A DNA stretch of 64,000 nt from contig NZ_QICB01000001.1 in the NCBI RefSeq assembly GCF_003725295.1, positions 1-64,000 on the forward strand, read 5' to 3'. This document shows positions 25,125 to 33,746 of the stretch, piece after piece. The position numbers and the translations under genes are program-made. The DNA comes from Slackia faecicanis (GTDB lineage: Bacteria; Actinomycetota; Coriobacteriia; Coriobacteriales; Eggerthellaceae). Position 1 is the first letter of the stretch. Every line of letters starts with the position of its first letter. Under the pieces are notes generated by a model. It worked only from the letters and a program-made list of their open reading frames with translations, was not told where the DNA came from and searched no databases.

Positions 25125-25997
25125 GTGTTCGGGCCGCTGATCATCATGTATCTGTTTTTGGGAGGATGCGGAGCGGGCATGCTGCTCGTGTCCTCTCTGT
25201 GGAGCCTGGTTTTCCATGCCCGCGCCAACCGGACCTTTCGCCAGTCGGCCGCCTTCAGGACGTTTCGCAATCGCTGTTTCGTGGCGGGCACGATCGTGGT
25301 CTGCCTCGGGGCGGTGTGCCTTTTGGCCGATTTGGGAAGGCCCGAACGCTTCGTTTTGCTTTTCTTCAGGCCAAACGAGACGTATCTGACGTTCGGCACG
25401 TTCGTTTTGGCGGCGCTTGCGGCTGTTGCGTCGTTTCTTTCGGCGGTCAACTGCCTGTATCTGCCGCGCTTCGACGCGCGGGCGAAGGTCGTCGCCGAGG
25501 TGCTGTGCGCGGTTTTGTCGGTGGCCGTCATGACGTATACGGGGCTTTTCCTGCAGGGGCTTTATGCCGTAGCGTTTTGGGACACGTGGCTCGTGCCCGC
25601 CCTGTTCGTTCTCTCGGCGGTTTCCATGGGAATATCGGCGTGCCTGCTGGTCTCGGCGTTCATGCGCGACGGTTGGCTGTACGGCCGCGACATCGGTCGC
25701 ATGCATGCGATTCACGTTTTCGTGCTTATCGTCGAGGCGTTCGCATTGGCCGCCTTTCTTGCAACGGCCGCTTTCGGGCGCGGCGAGGCGCCGGCGTCGT
25801 TCGCGCTTTTGCTGCATGACCCGTTGCTTTCGTGGTTCGCTGCGGGCGTCGTGCTGTGCGGCCTTGCGGTTCCGCTCATCGGCGAGAGCGTCTTGCGTGC
25901 TCGCCGCATCGAGCGCGCGCTTCCGCTCATCGACGCGCTGTGTATTTTCGGCGGGCTTGCCCTGAGAATCTGCATCGTTTCGGCGGGCCTGCACTGA
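25125..25997 (+). CDS. NrfD/PsrC-type quinol-linked membrane subunit
   Basis: The 290-residue protein has about eight membrane segments. The first one, MFGPLIIMYLFLGGCGAGML, is the NrfD/PsrC pattern, and GRPERFVLLFFRPNETYLTFG after the third helix is also typical (family forms read LGRPxRF...P.S). It would take electrons from menaquinol and pass them to the ferredoxin subunit. The start is GTG with GGGAGGGCGAT as ribosome site. It closes the operon. Confidence 0.88.
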   Translation: MFGPLIIMYLFLGGCGAGMLLVSSLWSLVFHARANRTFRQSAAFRTFRNRCFVAGTIVVCLGAVCLLADLGRPERFVLLFFRPNETYLTFGTFVLAALAAVASFLSAVNCLYLPRFDARAKVVAEVLCAVLSVAVMTYTGLFLQGLYAVAFWDTWLVPALFVLSAVSMGISACLLVSAFMRDGWLYGRDIGRMHAIHVFVLIVEAFALAAFLATAAFGRGEAPASFALLLHDPLLSWFAAGVVLCGLAVPLIGESVLRARRIERALPLIDALCIFGGLALRICIVSAGLH

Positions 25998-26108
25998 GCG
26001 TGACGCAAAGCATGCATGAATCAGCCCGCCTTGTCTGCAGCTTGCGGCGTCTTTCGCTACAATCAAACAGACCTTCTTCGACAAACGCTACCGATGGGAA
26101 CGACGCAC

Positions 26109-26510
26109 ATGCCCGAATTCAGGCTCGACGAAGCCTCCGGATTGCCCGTATGGCTTCAGTTGCGCAACAGGCTCATATACCTTATCAAAACCGGGTATTA
26201 CCGCCCGGGCGAGCAGCTTCCGAGCGTGCGAAGCCTGGCGGCCGATCTTTCTATCAACTACAACACGGTCAGCAAGGCCTATGTCGATCTGGAGCATTCG
26301 GGCTATGTGAAATCGATTCGCGGACGCGGTGTGTTCGTGCGTGAAACACCCGAGGCCCTTCATGGTGAAATGACCTCGGCGGTCGATACCGTTTTGGAGG
26401 ATGCCATCAGGCGCTGCCTTTCCATGGGCATGTCGCTTGACGAGGTCCAGTTGCGTATGATCGACATCACGCACGAAATCAAAAAGGAAATGAAAACGCG
26501 ATTGCGCTAG
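26109..26510 (+). CDS. GntR-family regulator, YtrA-like
   Basis: The 133-residue protein has a winged helix-turn-helix: PVWLQLRNRLIYLIKTGYY, GEQLPSVRSLAADLSINYNT and GYVKSIRGRGVFV. Only a short helical tail follows, as in the YtrA subgroup that often controls ABC transporters or membrane-stress genes. I chose ATG at MPEFRLDE; an ATG five codons upstream (MGTTH) is equally possible. A TACAAT at 26058-26063 may be its -10 box. It overlaps no gene but is 12 bases from the SPFH gene, so they form one unit. Confidence 0.88.
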   Translation: MPEFRLDEASGLPVWLQLRNRLIYLIKTGYYRPGEQLPSVRSLAADLSINYNTVSKAYVDLEHSGYVKSIRGRGVFVRETPEALHGEMTSAVDTVLEDAIRRCLSMGMSLDEVQLRMIDITHEIKKEMKTRLR

Positions 26511-26522
26511 GAGAGGGTTGGC

Positions 26523-27479
26523 GTGAAAGAAGAGAAGAGGCCTCGTTCGCCTTTCGCACGTGAGCACAGGGCGGCGCCTATCGAGAAATACAATTCGCGC
26601 AGCGACCGTAGGACGTCGCAAAACGGCGCTATGGCGTTTTCGGCGTTCGTGTTCGTGGTTGCGTTCTGTGCGGCGTCGCTTATCGGCGTGGCCCTTGTGG
26701 GCGAGCCGGTGGTATGGGTGTTTCTGGCGGCGTTGGTCGTGGCGGTGCTTGCCGTGATGTCGATCCACATCGCCATGCAGTGGGAAAAGGTGGTCGTGCT
26801 GCGCCTGGGCAAGTTCAGCCGCACCAAAGGCCCGGGGCTGTATTTTACGATCCCGTTCATCGACCAGATTGCGCTTTCCGCCGATCAGCGCGTCATGGTG
26901 ACCGGCTTCGGCGCCGAGGCCACGCTGACGAGCGACCTTGTTCCCATCAACGTGGACGCGGTGCTGTTTTGGATGGTGTGGGATGCCGAAAAGGCGGCGC
27001 TCGAGGTTGAGAACTACTACAATTCAGTCAATCTTGCCGCCCAGACGGCGCTGCGCGACGCGATCGGCCGCGCCAGCGCTTCGGAGGTGGCGGTGCGCCG
27101 CAACCAGCTCGACGAGGAGCTTCAGGAAGTCATTGAAGACAAGACGAGTCAATGGGGCATCACCGTTCTTTCCGTTGAGATTCGGGATATCGTGATTCCC
27201 GAAAGCTTGCAGGAGGTCATGAGCGCCGAAGCGCAGGCGGAGCGCGAGAAAAACGCCCGCATGGTGCTCGCCGAAGTGGAAAAGGACATCTCGTCCATGC
27301 TCGTGGAGGCGGCCGACCAATATAAGGAAAACGAAGTTGCCCTGCGCCTGCGCACGATGCATCTGCTGTACGAGAGCGTGAAAAACACTGGAGGCACCGT
27401 GGTTATTCCGAGCGCCTACAGCGAAGGCTTCAGCGATTCCACGCTTGATGCGCTGACCGAGTCGTTGAAAAAGCGCTAG
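26523..27479 (+). CDS. SPFH/Band-7 (stomatin-like) membrane protein
   Basis: The 318-residue protein has a basic N-terminus and two close membrane segments near residues 37-60 and 65-85. The Band-7 domain follows, with VVLRLGKFSRTKGPGLYFTI and QWGITVLSVEIRDIVIPESL, then a helical region with EAQAEREKNARMVLAEVEKD. Such proteins form oligomeric membrane scaffolds. The start is GTG after GGAGAGG. It is co-transcribed with the GntR regulator, which suggests envelope-stress control, though no partner NfeD gene is present. Confidence 0.9.
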   Translation: MKEEKRPRSPFAREHRAAPIEKYNSRSDRRTSQNGAMAFSAFVFVVAFCAASLIGVALVGEPVVWVFLAALVVAVLAVMSIHIAMQWEKVVVLRLGKFSRTKGPGLYFTIPFIDQIALSADQRVMVTGFGAEATLTSDLVPINVDAVLFWMVWDAEKAALEVENYYNSVNLAAQTALRDAIGRASASEVAVRRNQLDEELQEVIEDKTSQWGITVLSVEIRDIVIPESLQEVMSAEAQAEREKNARMVLAEVEKDISSMLVEAADQYKENEVALRLRTMHLLYESVKNTGGTVVIPSAYSEGFSDSTLDALTESLKKR

Positions 27480-27615
27480 GCGCGCGGCCGGTTTTGGTTG
27501 GAAATCAAAGCGTGGCCGGTTTTCGCATGCAGGATGCGCTTCATGCGCGGCGTTGCCCGTGCCGCCTGATAGAATGGCGCGGACACACAGGCGATAGGGA
27601 AGGTCGGCGAAGCGC

Positions 27616-29454
27616 GTGGCATTTCTGTTCGGATGCGAAGGCGTCCATCTTGAATATCCGACGAAGAAGGTTCTCGACAACGTGACGCTCGGCGTGCACG
27701 AGGGCGACCGCATCGGTATCGTGGGGCAAAACGGCGACGGCAAATCGACGCTGCTCGGCGTGCTTGCGAGCACGGTGGAGCCCGAAGACGGCCTGGTGCG
27801 CCGCACGCGCGGTTTGCGCATCGGCATGCTCGCCCAGCGCGATTCGCTCGATGACGAGGCTACGGTGGAGCGCGCCGTGGTGGGCGACACGCCCGAATAC
27901 GTATGGGCGGGAGACGCGCGTGTGCGCGAGGTGATCGCGGCGCTGATCGCCGACATCGATTGGCAGGCGCAGGTGGGCACGCTTTCGGGCGGCCAGCGCC
28001 GCCGCGTCGACCTGACGCGTCTTCTGATCGGTGACTGGGACGTTCTGATGCTCGACGAGCCGACGAACCATTTGGACATGCACGCCATCGCTTGGCTGGC
28101 ATCGTATCTGAACAGGCGCTGGCCCAAGGGAACGGGCGCGCTGCTCACGGTGACTCACGACCGTTGGTTTCTCGACGAGGTCGCCAATGCCATGTGGGAA
28201 GTGCATGACGGCGCGGTCGACCCGTTCGAGGGCGGGTATTCGGCATACGTTCTGCAGCGCGTCGAGCGTGATCGCGTGGCGCAGGTGACCGAGCAGAAGC
28301 GCAAGAATCTCATGCGCAAGGAACTCGCATGGCTTTCCCGCGGCGCCCGCGCGCGTTCGACGAAGCCGAAGTTCCATATGGCGCTTGCCCAGGAGCTTAT
28401 CGCGGGTGAACCTCCCGTGCGTAACACGCTCGAGCTTCGCGCAATGGCCATGCAGCGCTTGGGCAAGCAGTGCGTGTCGCTGACGCGCGTGACGGAGCGC
28501 TTCGGAGACAAGACGGTGCTCGACAACGTGGACTGGACCGTGGGTCCCGGCGACCGCGTGGGCATCCTGGGTGAGAACGGCGCGGGTAAGACTACGCTCC
28601 TCAAAATCGTGCAGGGCGCCATCAAGCCGGACTCGGGATTCGTGAAAATCGGCAAGACGGTGAAATTCGCCGTGCTGTCTCAGCGCTTGGACGAACTTGA
28701 GGAAATGAGCAAATACCGTGTGACCGAGGTGCTGTCGCGTTATCGCACCCGCGTCGTGGTCGACGGGAAAGAGACCACGCCCGCCAAGCTGCTCGAGCGT
28801 CTCGGCTTTTCTTCGAGGCATCTCTACACCCGAATCTGCGATTTGTCAGGCGGTCAGAAGCGCAGGCTCCAGCTGCTGCTGATCTTGCTCGACGAGCCCA
28901 ACGTGTTGATTCTCGACGAGCCTGGAAACGATCTCGATACCGATATGCTCGCCGTTTTGGAAGACTTGCTGGACACCTGGGCGGGAACGCTTGTCATGGT
29001 GACGCATGACCGCTATTTGATGGAGCGCGTGACCGACGACCAATACGCGCTCATCGACGGCAAGGTTCGCCATTGCCCGCGCGGCGTGGACGAATATCTC
29101 GAGCTTTTGGCCGAACGTGATGCCGCATCGGGTTCGGGCCGCACGTTCGCCGATGTGACGGGCCGGGGCGGCGCGGCTGATGCGCCGCAGACGGCGGCCC
29201 CGGCGGCCGGTACCTCTCCGATGCTGAGCAATGCCGAGCTGCGCGATATGAAAAAACGTCTGGCCAGCCTGAACAAGAAGATGGGCACCGCCGCGAAAAG
29301 GGTAGAGGACAAACAGGCCGAGATGGATGCGGCCGACCCCACCGATTTCGTGCGTCTGGGCGAGCTTCAGGCGGAATTGGATGCTTTGCGTGCGGCGAAA
29401 GAAGAGCTCGAGGACGAATGGCTCGAACTAGCTGACGCGTTGAGCGTGGAGTAG
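27616..29454 (+). CDS. ABC-F ATPase, Uup-like
   Basis: The 612-residue cytoplasmic protein has two ABC domains: Walker A GQNGDGKST with LSGGQRRRVDL, then GENGAGKTTLL with LSGGQKRRLQL, and EPTNHLD/EPGNDLD Walker B regions. A linker and a C-terminal Lys/Glu-rich coiled coil (about residues 535-612) resemble Uup. ABC-F proteins act on the ribosome rather than in transport. Walker B of the second domain reads EPGNDLD instead of EPTNHLD. GTG start. A terminator follows. Confidence 0.92.
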   Translation: MAFLFGCEGVHLEYPTKKVLDNVTLGVHEGDRIGIVGQNGDGKSTLLGVLASTVEPEDGLVRRTRGLRIGMLAQRDSLDDEATVERAVVGDTPEYVWAGDARVREVIAALIADIDWQAQVGTLSGGQRRRVDLTRLLIGDWDVLMLDEPTNHLDMHAIAWLASYLNRRWPKGTGALLTVTHDRWFLDEVANAMWEVHDGAVDPFEGGYSAYVLQRVERDRVAQVTEQKRKNLMRKELAWLSRGARARSTKPKFHMALAQELIAGEPPVRNTLELRAMAMQRLGKQCVSLTRVTERFGDKTVLDNVDWTVGPGDRVGILGENGAGKTTLLKIVQGAIKPDSGFVKIGKTVKFAVLSQRLDELEEMSKYRVTEVLSRYRTRVVVDGKETTPAKLLERLGFSSRHLYTRICDLSGGQKRRLQLLLILLDEPNVLILDEPGNDLDTDMLAVLEDLLDTWAGTLVMVTHDRYLMERVTDDQYALIDGKVRHCPRGVDEYLELLAERDAASGSGRTFADVTGRGGAADAPQTAAPAAGTSPMLSNAELRDMKKRLASLNKKMGTAAKRVEDKQAEMDAADPTDFVRLGELQAELDALRAAKEELEDEWLELADALSVE

Positions 29455-29487
29455 CGCTTTCGAATGGAGGAATCACGTCGTATCGAA

Positions 29488-29514
29488 GGACGGGCTTGCG
29501 CGGCCCGTCCTTTT
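29488..29514 (+). terminator. Terminator of the Uup-like gene
   Basis: GGACGGGC (29488-29495) pairs with GCCCGTCC (29503-29510), followed by TTTT. It lies between convergent ABC-F genes and may serve both. Confidence 0.85.
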
Positions 29515-29568
29515 GCGTTCGTTCGCGTGTTGCCGATTTTTACGACGACAGCCGCGCTCTGCTCCGCG

Positions 29569-31068
29569 TCAGGAGAGCGTGCAGGTTGAAAGGCCGTTTG
29601 CACGCGTGATGTGCAGCCGCCTTGTGCAGACCGCTTCAAGGAAACGTTCGTCGTGGCTTACGGCGACGAGCGCGCCGGGAAATGCCGCTAGCGCTTGCTC
29701 GAGCGCCTCGACGGAGTGGATGTCGAGGTGGTTGGTCGGCTCGTCCGCCATGATAAGGGCGGCGCCGTCGGCGATGCCGCATGCGATGGCGAGCTTACGC
29801 AGCTCTCCCGGGCTGGTTCGGCCGCCTTCGAGGATGCGGTCGGGATTGGAATCGAGGCGGGCGACGATCGAAAGGATGCGACCCTTCGTTTCAGGGGATT
29901 CGTCGCGCACGCGTTGCACGAGTCGTCGCGCTTCATCGGGCGTGTATTCCTGGGGAATGAATAGGATGCGGATATCGGGGTCCATGTGATCGAGCAGATG
30001 CCTTACTAGCGTCGTTTTACCGCTTCCGTTGTTTCCGCTGATTCCCAGATGGTCGGTATTGCCCACGTAGAGCCGGGGCACACGAAGCAACCCCTGCGGT
30101 CCGCATGCGATGGGTGCTTCTTCCACGTGCATCAGGGTCTTTCGGGGGTGGGGCTGCATGTCGAAGGCGATCGATCCGTCATAGCGCTTTTCCGTGCGCG
30201 TGCGGGCGATGTCGGCCCAGGCGCGCTCAAGCCGCGCATTCATGCCGCTTGCGAGCGCGCCGGCCTTTCCGTCCTGGCCGGTATAGATCGCCAGCTTGCG
30301 TTTTGCCCGGCCGTCGGAATCGTGCTTGTCGAGCATGCGGGCGCTGCGTCGTTTCGCTGTCTTGGATGCTTCTTCTGCGCGGCGGATATACTCGTGCTGT
30401 AGCGCCGCGGCGGTTCTTTTCGCTTGTACGTTGGCACGCTGCGAGCAAAGCAGCTCTCGTTTGCGCTGTTCGGAAGCATTGCCATAGTCTCCTGGCCTCA
30501 TGACGAAGCGGCCGTTTTCAAAGCAGAGACACTGTTTTGGTAAAGAATCGATCAAAAGGCGGTCGTGCGAAATGACGATGCCGATGCCCGAAAATGCCCG
30601 CAGCGACTCAAGGATGCATGCACGGCATGCTGCGTCGACGTGGTTGGTCGGCTCGTCGAGGACGAGCAGTTCGGGCTCACTCCAAAGCGCGACGGCGATT
30701 TGGAGCTTTTTCTGCTCGCCGCCGCTTAGGGATTCGAAACGCCAAGGGGCGTCGTCAGGAATTTCGAGAGCGGCTCGCAGGCGTGTCGCTTCGGGGGAGA
30801 AGTCGCATGCGAAATCGTAGAGCAGCGCGGGCTCCATGCGCGGGTCTTGTTCGCAATACGCAAAGGAAAGGCGTGCGGATACGTTGCCGTCGTCGGGTTT
30901 TTCCAGACCGCAGGCGATACGGGCGAGCGTGGTCTTGCCGCACCCGTTGTCGCCGACAAGCGCGGTCCAGCCTTGCGCGAAGGTAGCGGACACGTCGTGC
31001 AGCACGGGGTCGGCGGATTGCGGGTGGGTGTATGCGATATGGGAGAGCGTGAGGATGGTTCGTGCCAT
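29569..31068 (-). CDS. ABC-F ATPase resembling ribosome-protection (antibiotic resistance) types
   Basis: The 499-residue protein has two ABC domains: GDNGCGKTTL with LSGGEQKKLQIAV and EPTNHVD, then GNNGSGKTTL with SPGELRKLAIA and EPTNHLD. The second signature reads SPGE instead of LSGGE. A basic, helical linker of about 100 residues joins them, including KRRSARMLDKHDSD, long as in Lsa/Vga-type proteins that displace antibiotics from the ribosome. I chose the ATG after GGAGG. Resistance function is inference; a housekeeping role is possible. Confidence 0.85.
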   Translation of the reverse strand: MARTILTLSHIAYTHPQSADPVLHDVSATFAQGWTALVGDNGCGKTTLARIACGLEKPDDGNVSARLSFAYCEQDPRMEPALLYDFACDFSPEATRLRAALEIPDDAPWRFESLSGGEQKKLQIAVALWSEPELLVLDEPTNHVDAACRACILESLRAFSGIGIVISHDRLLIDSLPKQCLCFENGRFVMRPGDYGNASEQRKRELLCSQRANVQAKRTAAALQHEYIRRAEEASKTAKRRSARMLDKHDSDGRAKRKLAIYTGQDGKAGALASGMNARLERAWADIARTRTEKRYDGSIAFDMQPHPRKTLMHVEEAPIACGPQGLLRVPRLYVGNTDHLGISGNNGSGKTTLVRHLLDHMDPDIRILFIPQEYTPDEARRLVQRVRDESPETKGRILSIVARLDSNPDRILEGGRTSPGELRKLAIACGIADGAALIMADEPTNHLDIHSVEALEQALAAFPGALVAVSHDERFLEAVCTRRLHITRANGLSTCTLS

Positions 31069-31464
31069 AGGGCGGCCTCCTGTCGGAAAGGTCGCGCATG
31101 GGCAAGCGTGGTTTTTCTCGGGGCGAAAACGCTTTCGCTCATGGGGCGAAGCTATGAGAAAAAGCGAGATGGAGCCGTTGGGAAAACGAACGTATAAGAC
31201 GATGCTGCCCGATATGCGCGAAGGCTGCGCCGCGAAAGCGGCCGGATGCGAATGGGGCACAAAACTGTGCATCGTCTAGAACTTCATGTATGCAGGGCTC
31301 CTTAGAAGCGGATGCGCACGGCATCCTCGGTGAATTCATTCCGGCGAGTATACCGGCGTCCGACGGCGCCGGCAAGGATGCCTTCCTCTAGACCGACGGG
31401 AGCATGCTCGCTAGAATTGCCCGCATCGCACGCTTCGTGCGGTATAGAACAAGGGGGGGTAAAG
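31069..31464. other. Gap between the ABC-F gene and the solo LuxR gene
   Basis: No convincing gene is visible. A GCCGC-GAAA-GCGGC hairpin lies at 31229-31242. A TATAGA at 31443-31448 could be a -10 box for the LuxR gene, with TTGCCC 20 bp upstream (spacing too long). Minus-strand leaders of antibiotic-type ABC-F genes sometimes hold attenuating peptides, but I found none I can defend. Confidence 0.4.
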
Positions 31465-31689
31465 GTGATTCTGACTATCGACCAGGAGAGTCCTCTGACC
31501 GTGCGCGAGCAGCAGATTCTATACCATATCGCCCGTGGCCTTTCGAACAGGGGCATAGCGGCCCGTCTTGCGCTTTCGGAACAGACGGTGAAAGTCCATC
31601 TTGCTAATATGATTGCGAAAACGGGCTGCGACAATCGTGCAGCCCTTGTCGCGTACGGCTTCGAGACGGGGGTGCTTAAGGCGCGATGA
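31465..31689 (+). CDS. Solo LuxR-type HTH protein
   Basis: The 74-residue protein is little more than a GerE/LuxR DNA-binding domain: SPLTVREQQILYHIARGLSN, ARLALSEQTVKVHLANMIAK and RAALVAYGFETGVL. No receiver or sensor domain precedes it. The GTG start follows a GGGGGGG ribosome site 5 bases away, and upstream in-frame sequence does not read as protein. It could bind DNA constitutively or partner with a separate sensor. It lies 130 bases before the HemX-like gene, whose expression it may control. Confidence 0.82.
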   Translation: MILTIDQESPLTVREQQILYHIARGLSNRGIAARLALSEQTVKVHLANMIAKTGCDNRAALVAYGFETGVLKAR

Positions 31690-31819
31690 TTCGCCTAGAG
31701 TACGGCAGGAAGCGTACTCCCCGACGCCGATTTAATCCGAATGGGCTATTACGCGGCCGTTCGTGCTCCGATACTCTGTAATCGCGCCGAATCCTCGGCA
31801 CGGAGAGCGAAGGAGAGCA

Positions 31820-32656
31820 ATGATCGCATTCATAGCCGCCGCGGCGAGCATCACGCTTTACGGCTGCGCGGCCAGCCTCTGTGCGTTTCGCGCCGCCCGT
31901 AAGGCCGACCGCTTTTCCGTCGCTTCCCGCCTTTTCTTCCTTGCGGCTTTCCTGCTCCATTCCGCCTCGATCGGAATGGAGTCGGTCAGCACGTCGGGAA
32001 CCGTTCTCGTGGGCCCGAACGTGCTCATGCTCACGTCATGGGTTCTGTCCGTGGCGTCGTTGTTCGTGGCGGTTTTCGCCAAGAGGCCGTACGGCTATCT
32101 CGTCGTAGCCGCTTCGACGGTCGCCTTGCTCATGTTGATCGCCCAGATGAGCTCGCTGTTTTCCGGGTCGGCTTTCTATACGAACAGCACGTACGAACAG
32201 TGGCCCGCCCTCGTTCTCCATATCCTTTCCTTCCTTGCGGCCATGGCGTGTTTCGTCATCAGCGCCGCGGCATCCGCCATGCAGCTTTATCAGCGCCGCC
32301 TGATGAAGGACCGCAGTGCGCGGTTGTTCAATCTCACCATGCCTGCGCTCGACACGCTCAATGCCGTCGCCCGCCGTGCGGGGCTTGTCGGCCTTCCGTT
32401 GTTCACGCTGGGGATGCTGCTCGGGTTCGGTAGATATGCGATCCGCCACGGCGTTATGGTGGCCGCAGGCTGTCCTGCCGCATTCTCGTATCTGGGTCCT
32501 CGCATCGGACTTTCGATCGTCGTGTGGTCGGCCTACGCCGTGTTCGTCGGTGTTTCCTACCTCGCGCCGTCTTTGGCCGGATCGAAGACGCGGTCGGTCC
32601 TTTCCATCTGCGGTTTCTCGGCAGCTCTTGTGCTGATGTTCGTCGCGGCGGTTTAG
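31820..32656 (+). CDS. HemX/CcsA-like cytochrome-assembly membrane protein
   Basis: The 278-residue protein has about eight membrane segments. The stretch WPALVLHILSFLAAMACFVI with a following charged helix (QLYQRRLMKDR) aligns with the HemX/CcsA pattern of a conserved His in a membrane helix. LVGLPLFTLGMLLGFGRY matches the later HemX segment. In Bacillus, HemX lies beside hemA and lowers glutamyl-tRNA reductase levels; CcsA relatives handle heme for cytochrome c. The stop is 2 bases before the GluTR-like gene, implying coupled translation. Start follows GAAGGAGAG. Confidence 0.75.
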   Translation: MIAFIAAAASITLYGCAASLCAFRAARKADRFSVASRLFFLAAFLLHSASIGMESVSTSGTVLVGPNVLMLTSWVLSVASLFVAVFAKRPYGYLVVAASTVALLMLIAQMSSLFSGSAFYTNSTYEQWPALVLHILSFLAAMACFVISAAASAMQLYQRRLMKDRSARLFNLTMPALDTLNAVARRAGLVGLPLFTLGMLLGFGRYAIRHGVMVAAGCPAAFSYLGPRIGLSIVVWSAYAVFVGVSYLAPSLAGSKTRSVLSICGFSAALVLMFVAAV

Positions 32657-32658
32657 AG

Positions 32659-33612
32659 ATGGAGCTCGTCGTTGCGGGAATCGATCCCGCTCATGCGCCC
32701 GATGACGTGCTCACATCGGTCGAAAGCGCGCGTCGAGGGGACCTTCTTGCCGCGATAGCGGCGCTTCCCGATGCCGAAGAGGCCGCCATCGCGGGCCAAG
32801 GCGAACGCTACGAGGCGTACGCGGTGCTTCGCGAAGGCTTCGATAGCTTCGGGGTTTTCGGCAATCTGTTCTCGTCCCATTTGGGCGTTCCGCCTTCTCG
32901 TATCGCGGGCTGCTTTTACGCTGCGGAAGGAGTCGACGCCGCGATGCATGCGATGCATGTCGCATGCGGCTCCGATTCGTTCGCGCGGGGCAGGGATGTT
33001 CCAGCGCCGCGCTTTATATGCGAATCCGCATGCGATTCCGGCAAGCCCGCCGAAGCGATCGAGCGGCTCTTTCTTGAGGCGAGCGAGGCGGCTTCTTCAT
33101 TCGGCCTGCGCCGCGACGAGGACGCCCAATCGCGCGCCGAAGCCGACATGGCGGTCGAGCTTGCCCGATTCGTCTTCGATGACCTAGGGAAATGCAGCGT
33201 CATGGTGGAATCTTCGAGCCCGCAGGCTTCTGTTTTCCAGGCGGCGTTTTCCGCTGCCGGGGCATCGGTCTTCGACGCCTGCGAAGAAGACGGGCTGATG
33301 GAGTCCATGGCGAAGGCCGACGTGTCGCTCCTCTGGCGCGCGCAGGCGTTCGACGCTGCCGCTGCGAAGAGGCTTCGACGTGTGCGTCGGGGACGCTTGA
33401 GCGTGGTGTTCGACCTTGCGGGCGAACCCGACGGACGCGGCCGCGTGGACGTAGACGACGTGTTCGTCTACGGGCGTAGCGATCTTCAGGAGGTTGCGGC
33501 CGCGTGCGAGCGCGAAAGCGTCGGCGATGCCGAGCGCGCGCGGGCGATCAGGGAGCGTGCGCGCGCTTATATGAGATGGTTCGATAGCCGGGACGTTTCG
33601 GCTTCGGGATAG
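32659..33612 (+). CDS. Degenerate glutamyl-tRNA reductase-like protein
   Basis: The 317-residue protein aligns by eye with HemA along its length. It has the opening LVVAGIDPAHAP (HemA: VVGxDhxxAP), VACGSDSF (family: VAxGLDSM), AVELARFVF, then VFVYGRSDLQEV (family: VFLYDIDDL). Yet the catalytic STCNRTE motif reads AGQGERYE, putting Gly48 at the active-site Cys, and the NADPH-binding GAGKMG reads ESSSPQ (184-189). It should therefore be catalytically dead. Coupling to the HemX-like gene and the nearby AhbD-like gene suggest a heme-linked regulatory or binding role. Confidence 0.68.
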   Translation: MELVVAGIDPAHAPDDVLTSVESARRGDLLAAIAALPDAEEAAIAGQGERYEAYAVLREGFDSFGVFGNLFSSHLGVPPSRIAGCFYAAEGVDAAMHAMHVACGSDSFARGRDVPAPRFICESACDSGKPAEAIERLFLEASEAASSFGLRRDEDAQSRAEADMAVELARFVFDDLGKCSVMVESSSPQASVFQAAFSAAGASVFDACEEDGLMESMAKADVSLLWRAQAFDAAAAKRLRRVRRGRLSVVFDLAGEPDGRGRVDVDDVFVYGRSDLQEVAAACERESVGDAERARAIRERARAYMRWFDSRDVSASG

Positions 33613-33746
33613 AAACACGCGTCGCGTCGGGCGTGCAAAGGCCGCTTCGACGTGCGACGCTTCGGTTTCCATAGACATTCGAAAGAAAATCGAGAAGAAA
33701 GGCGATGGCGCGCCGATGGTTTCGTGCGCCGAAAAGGGGGGCAATC

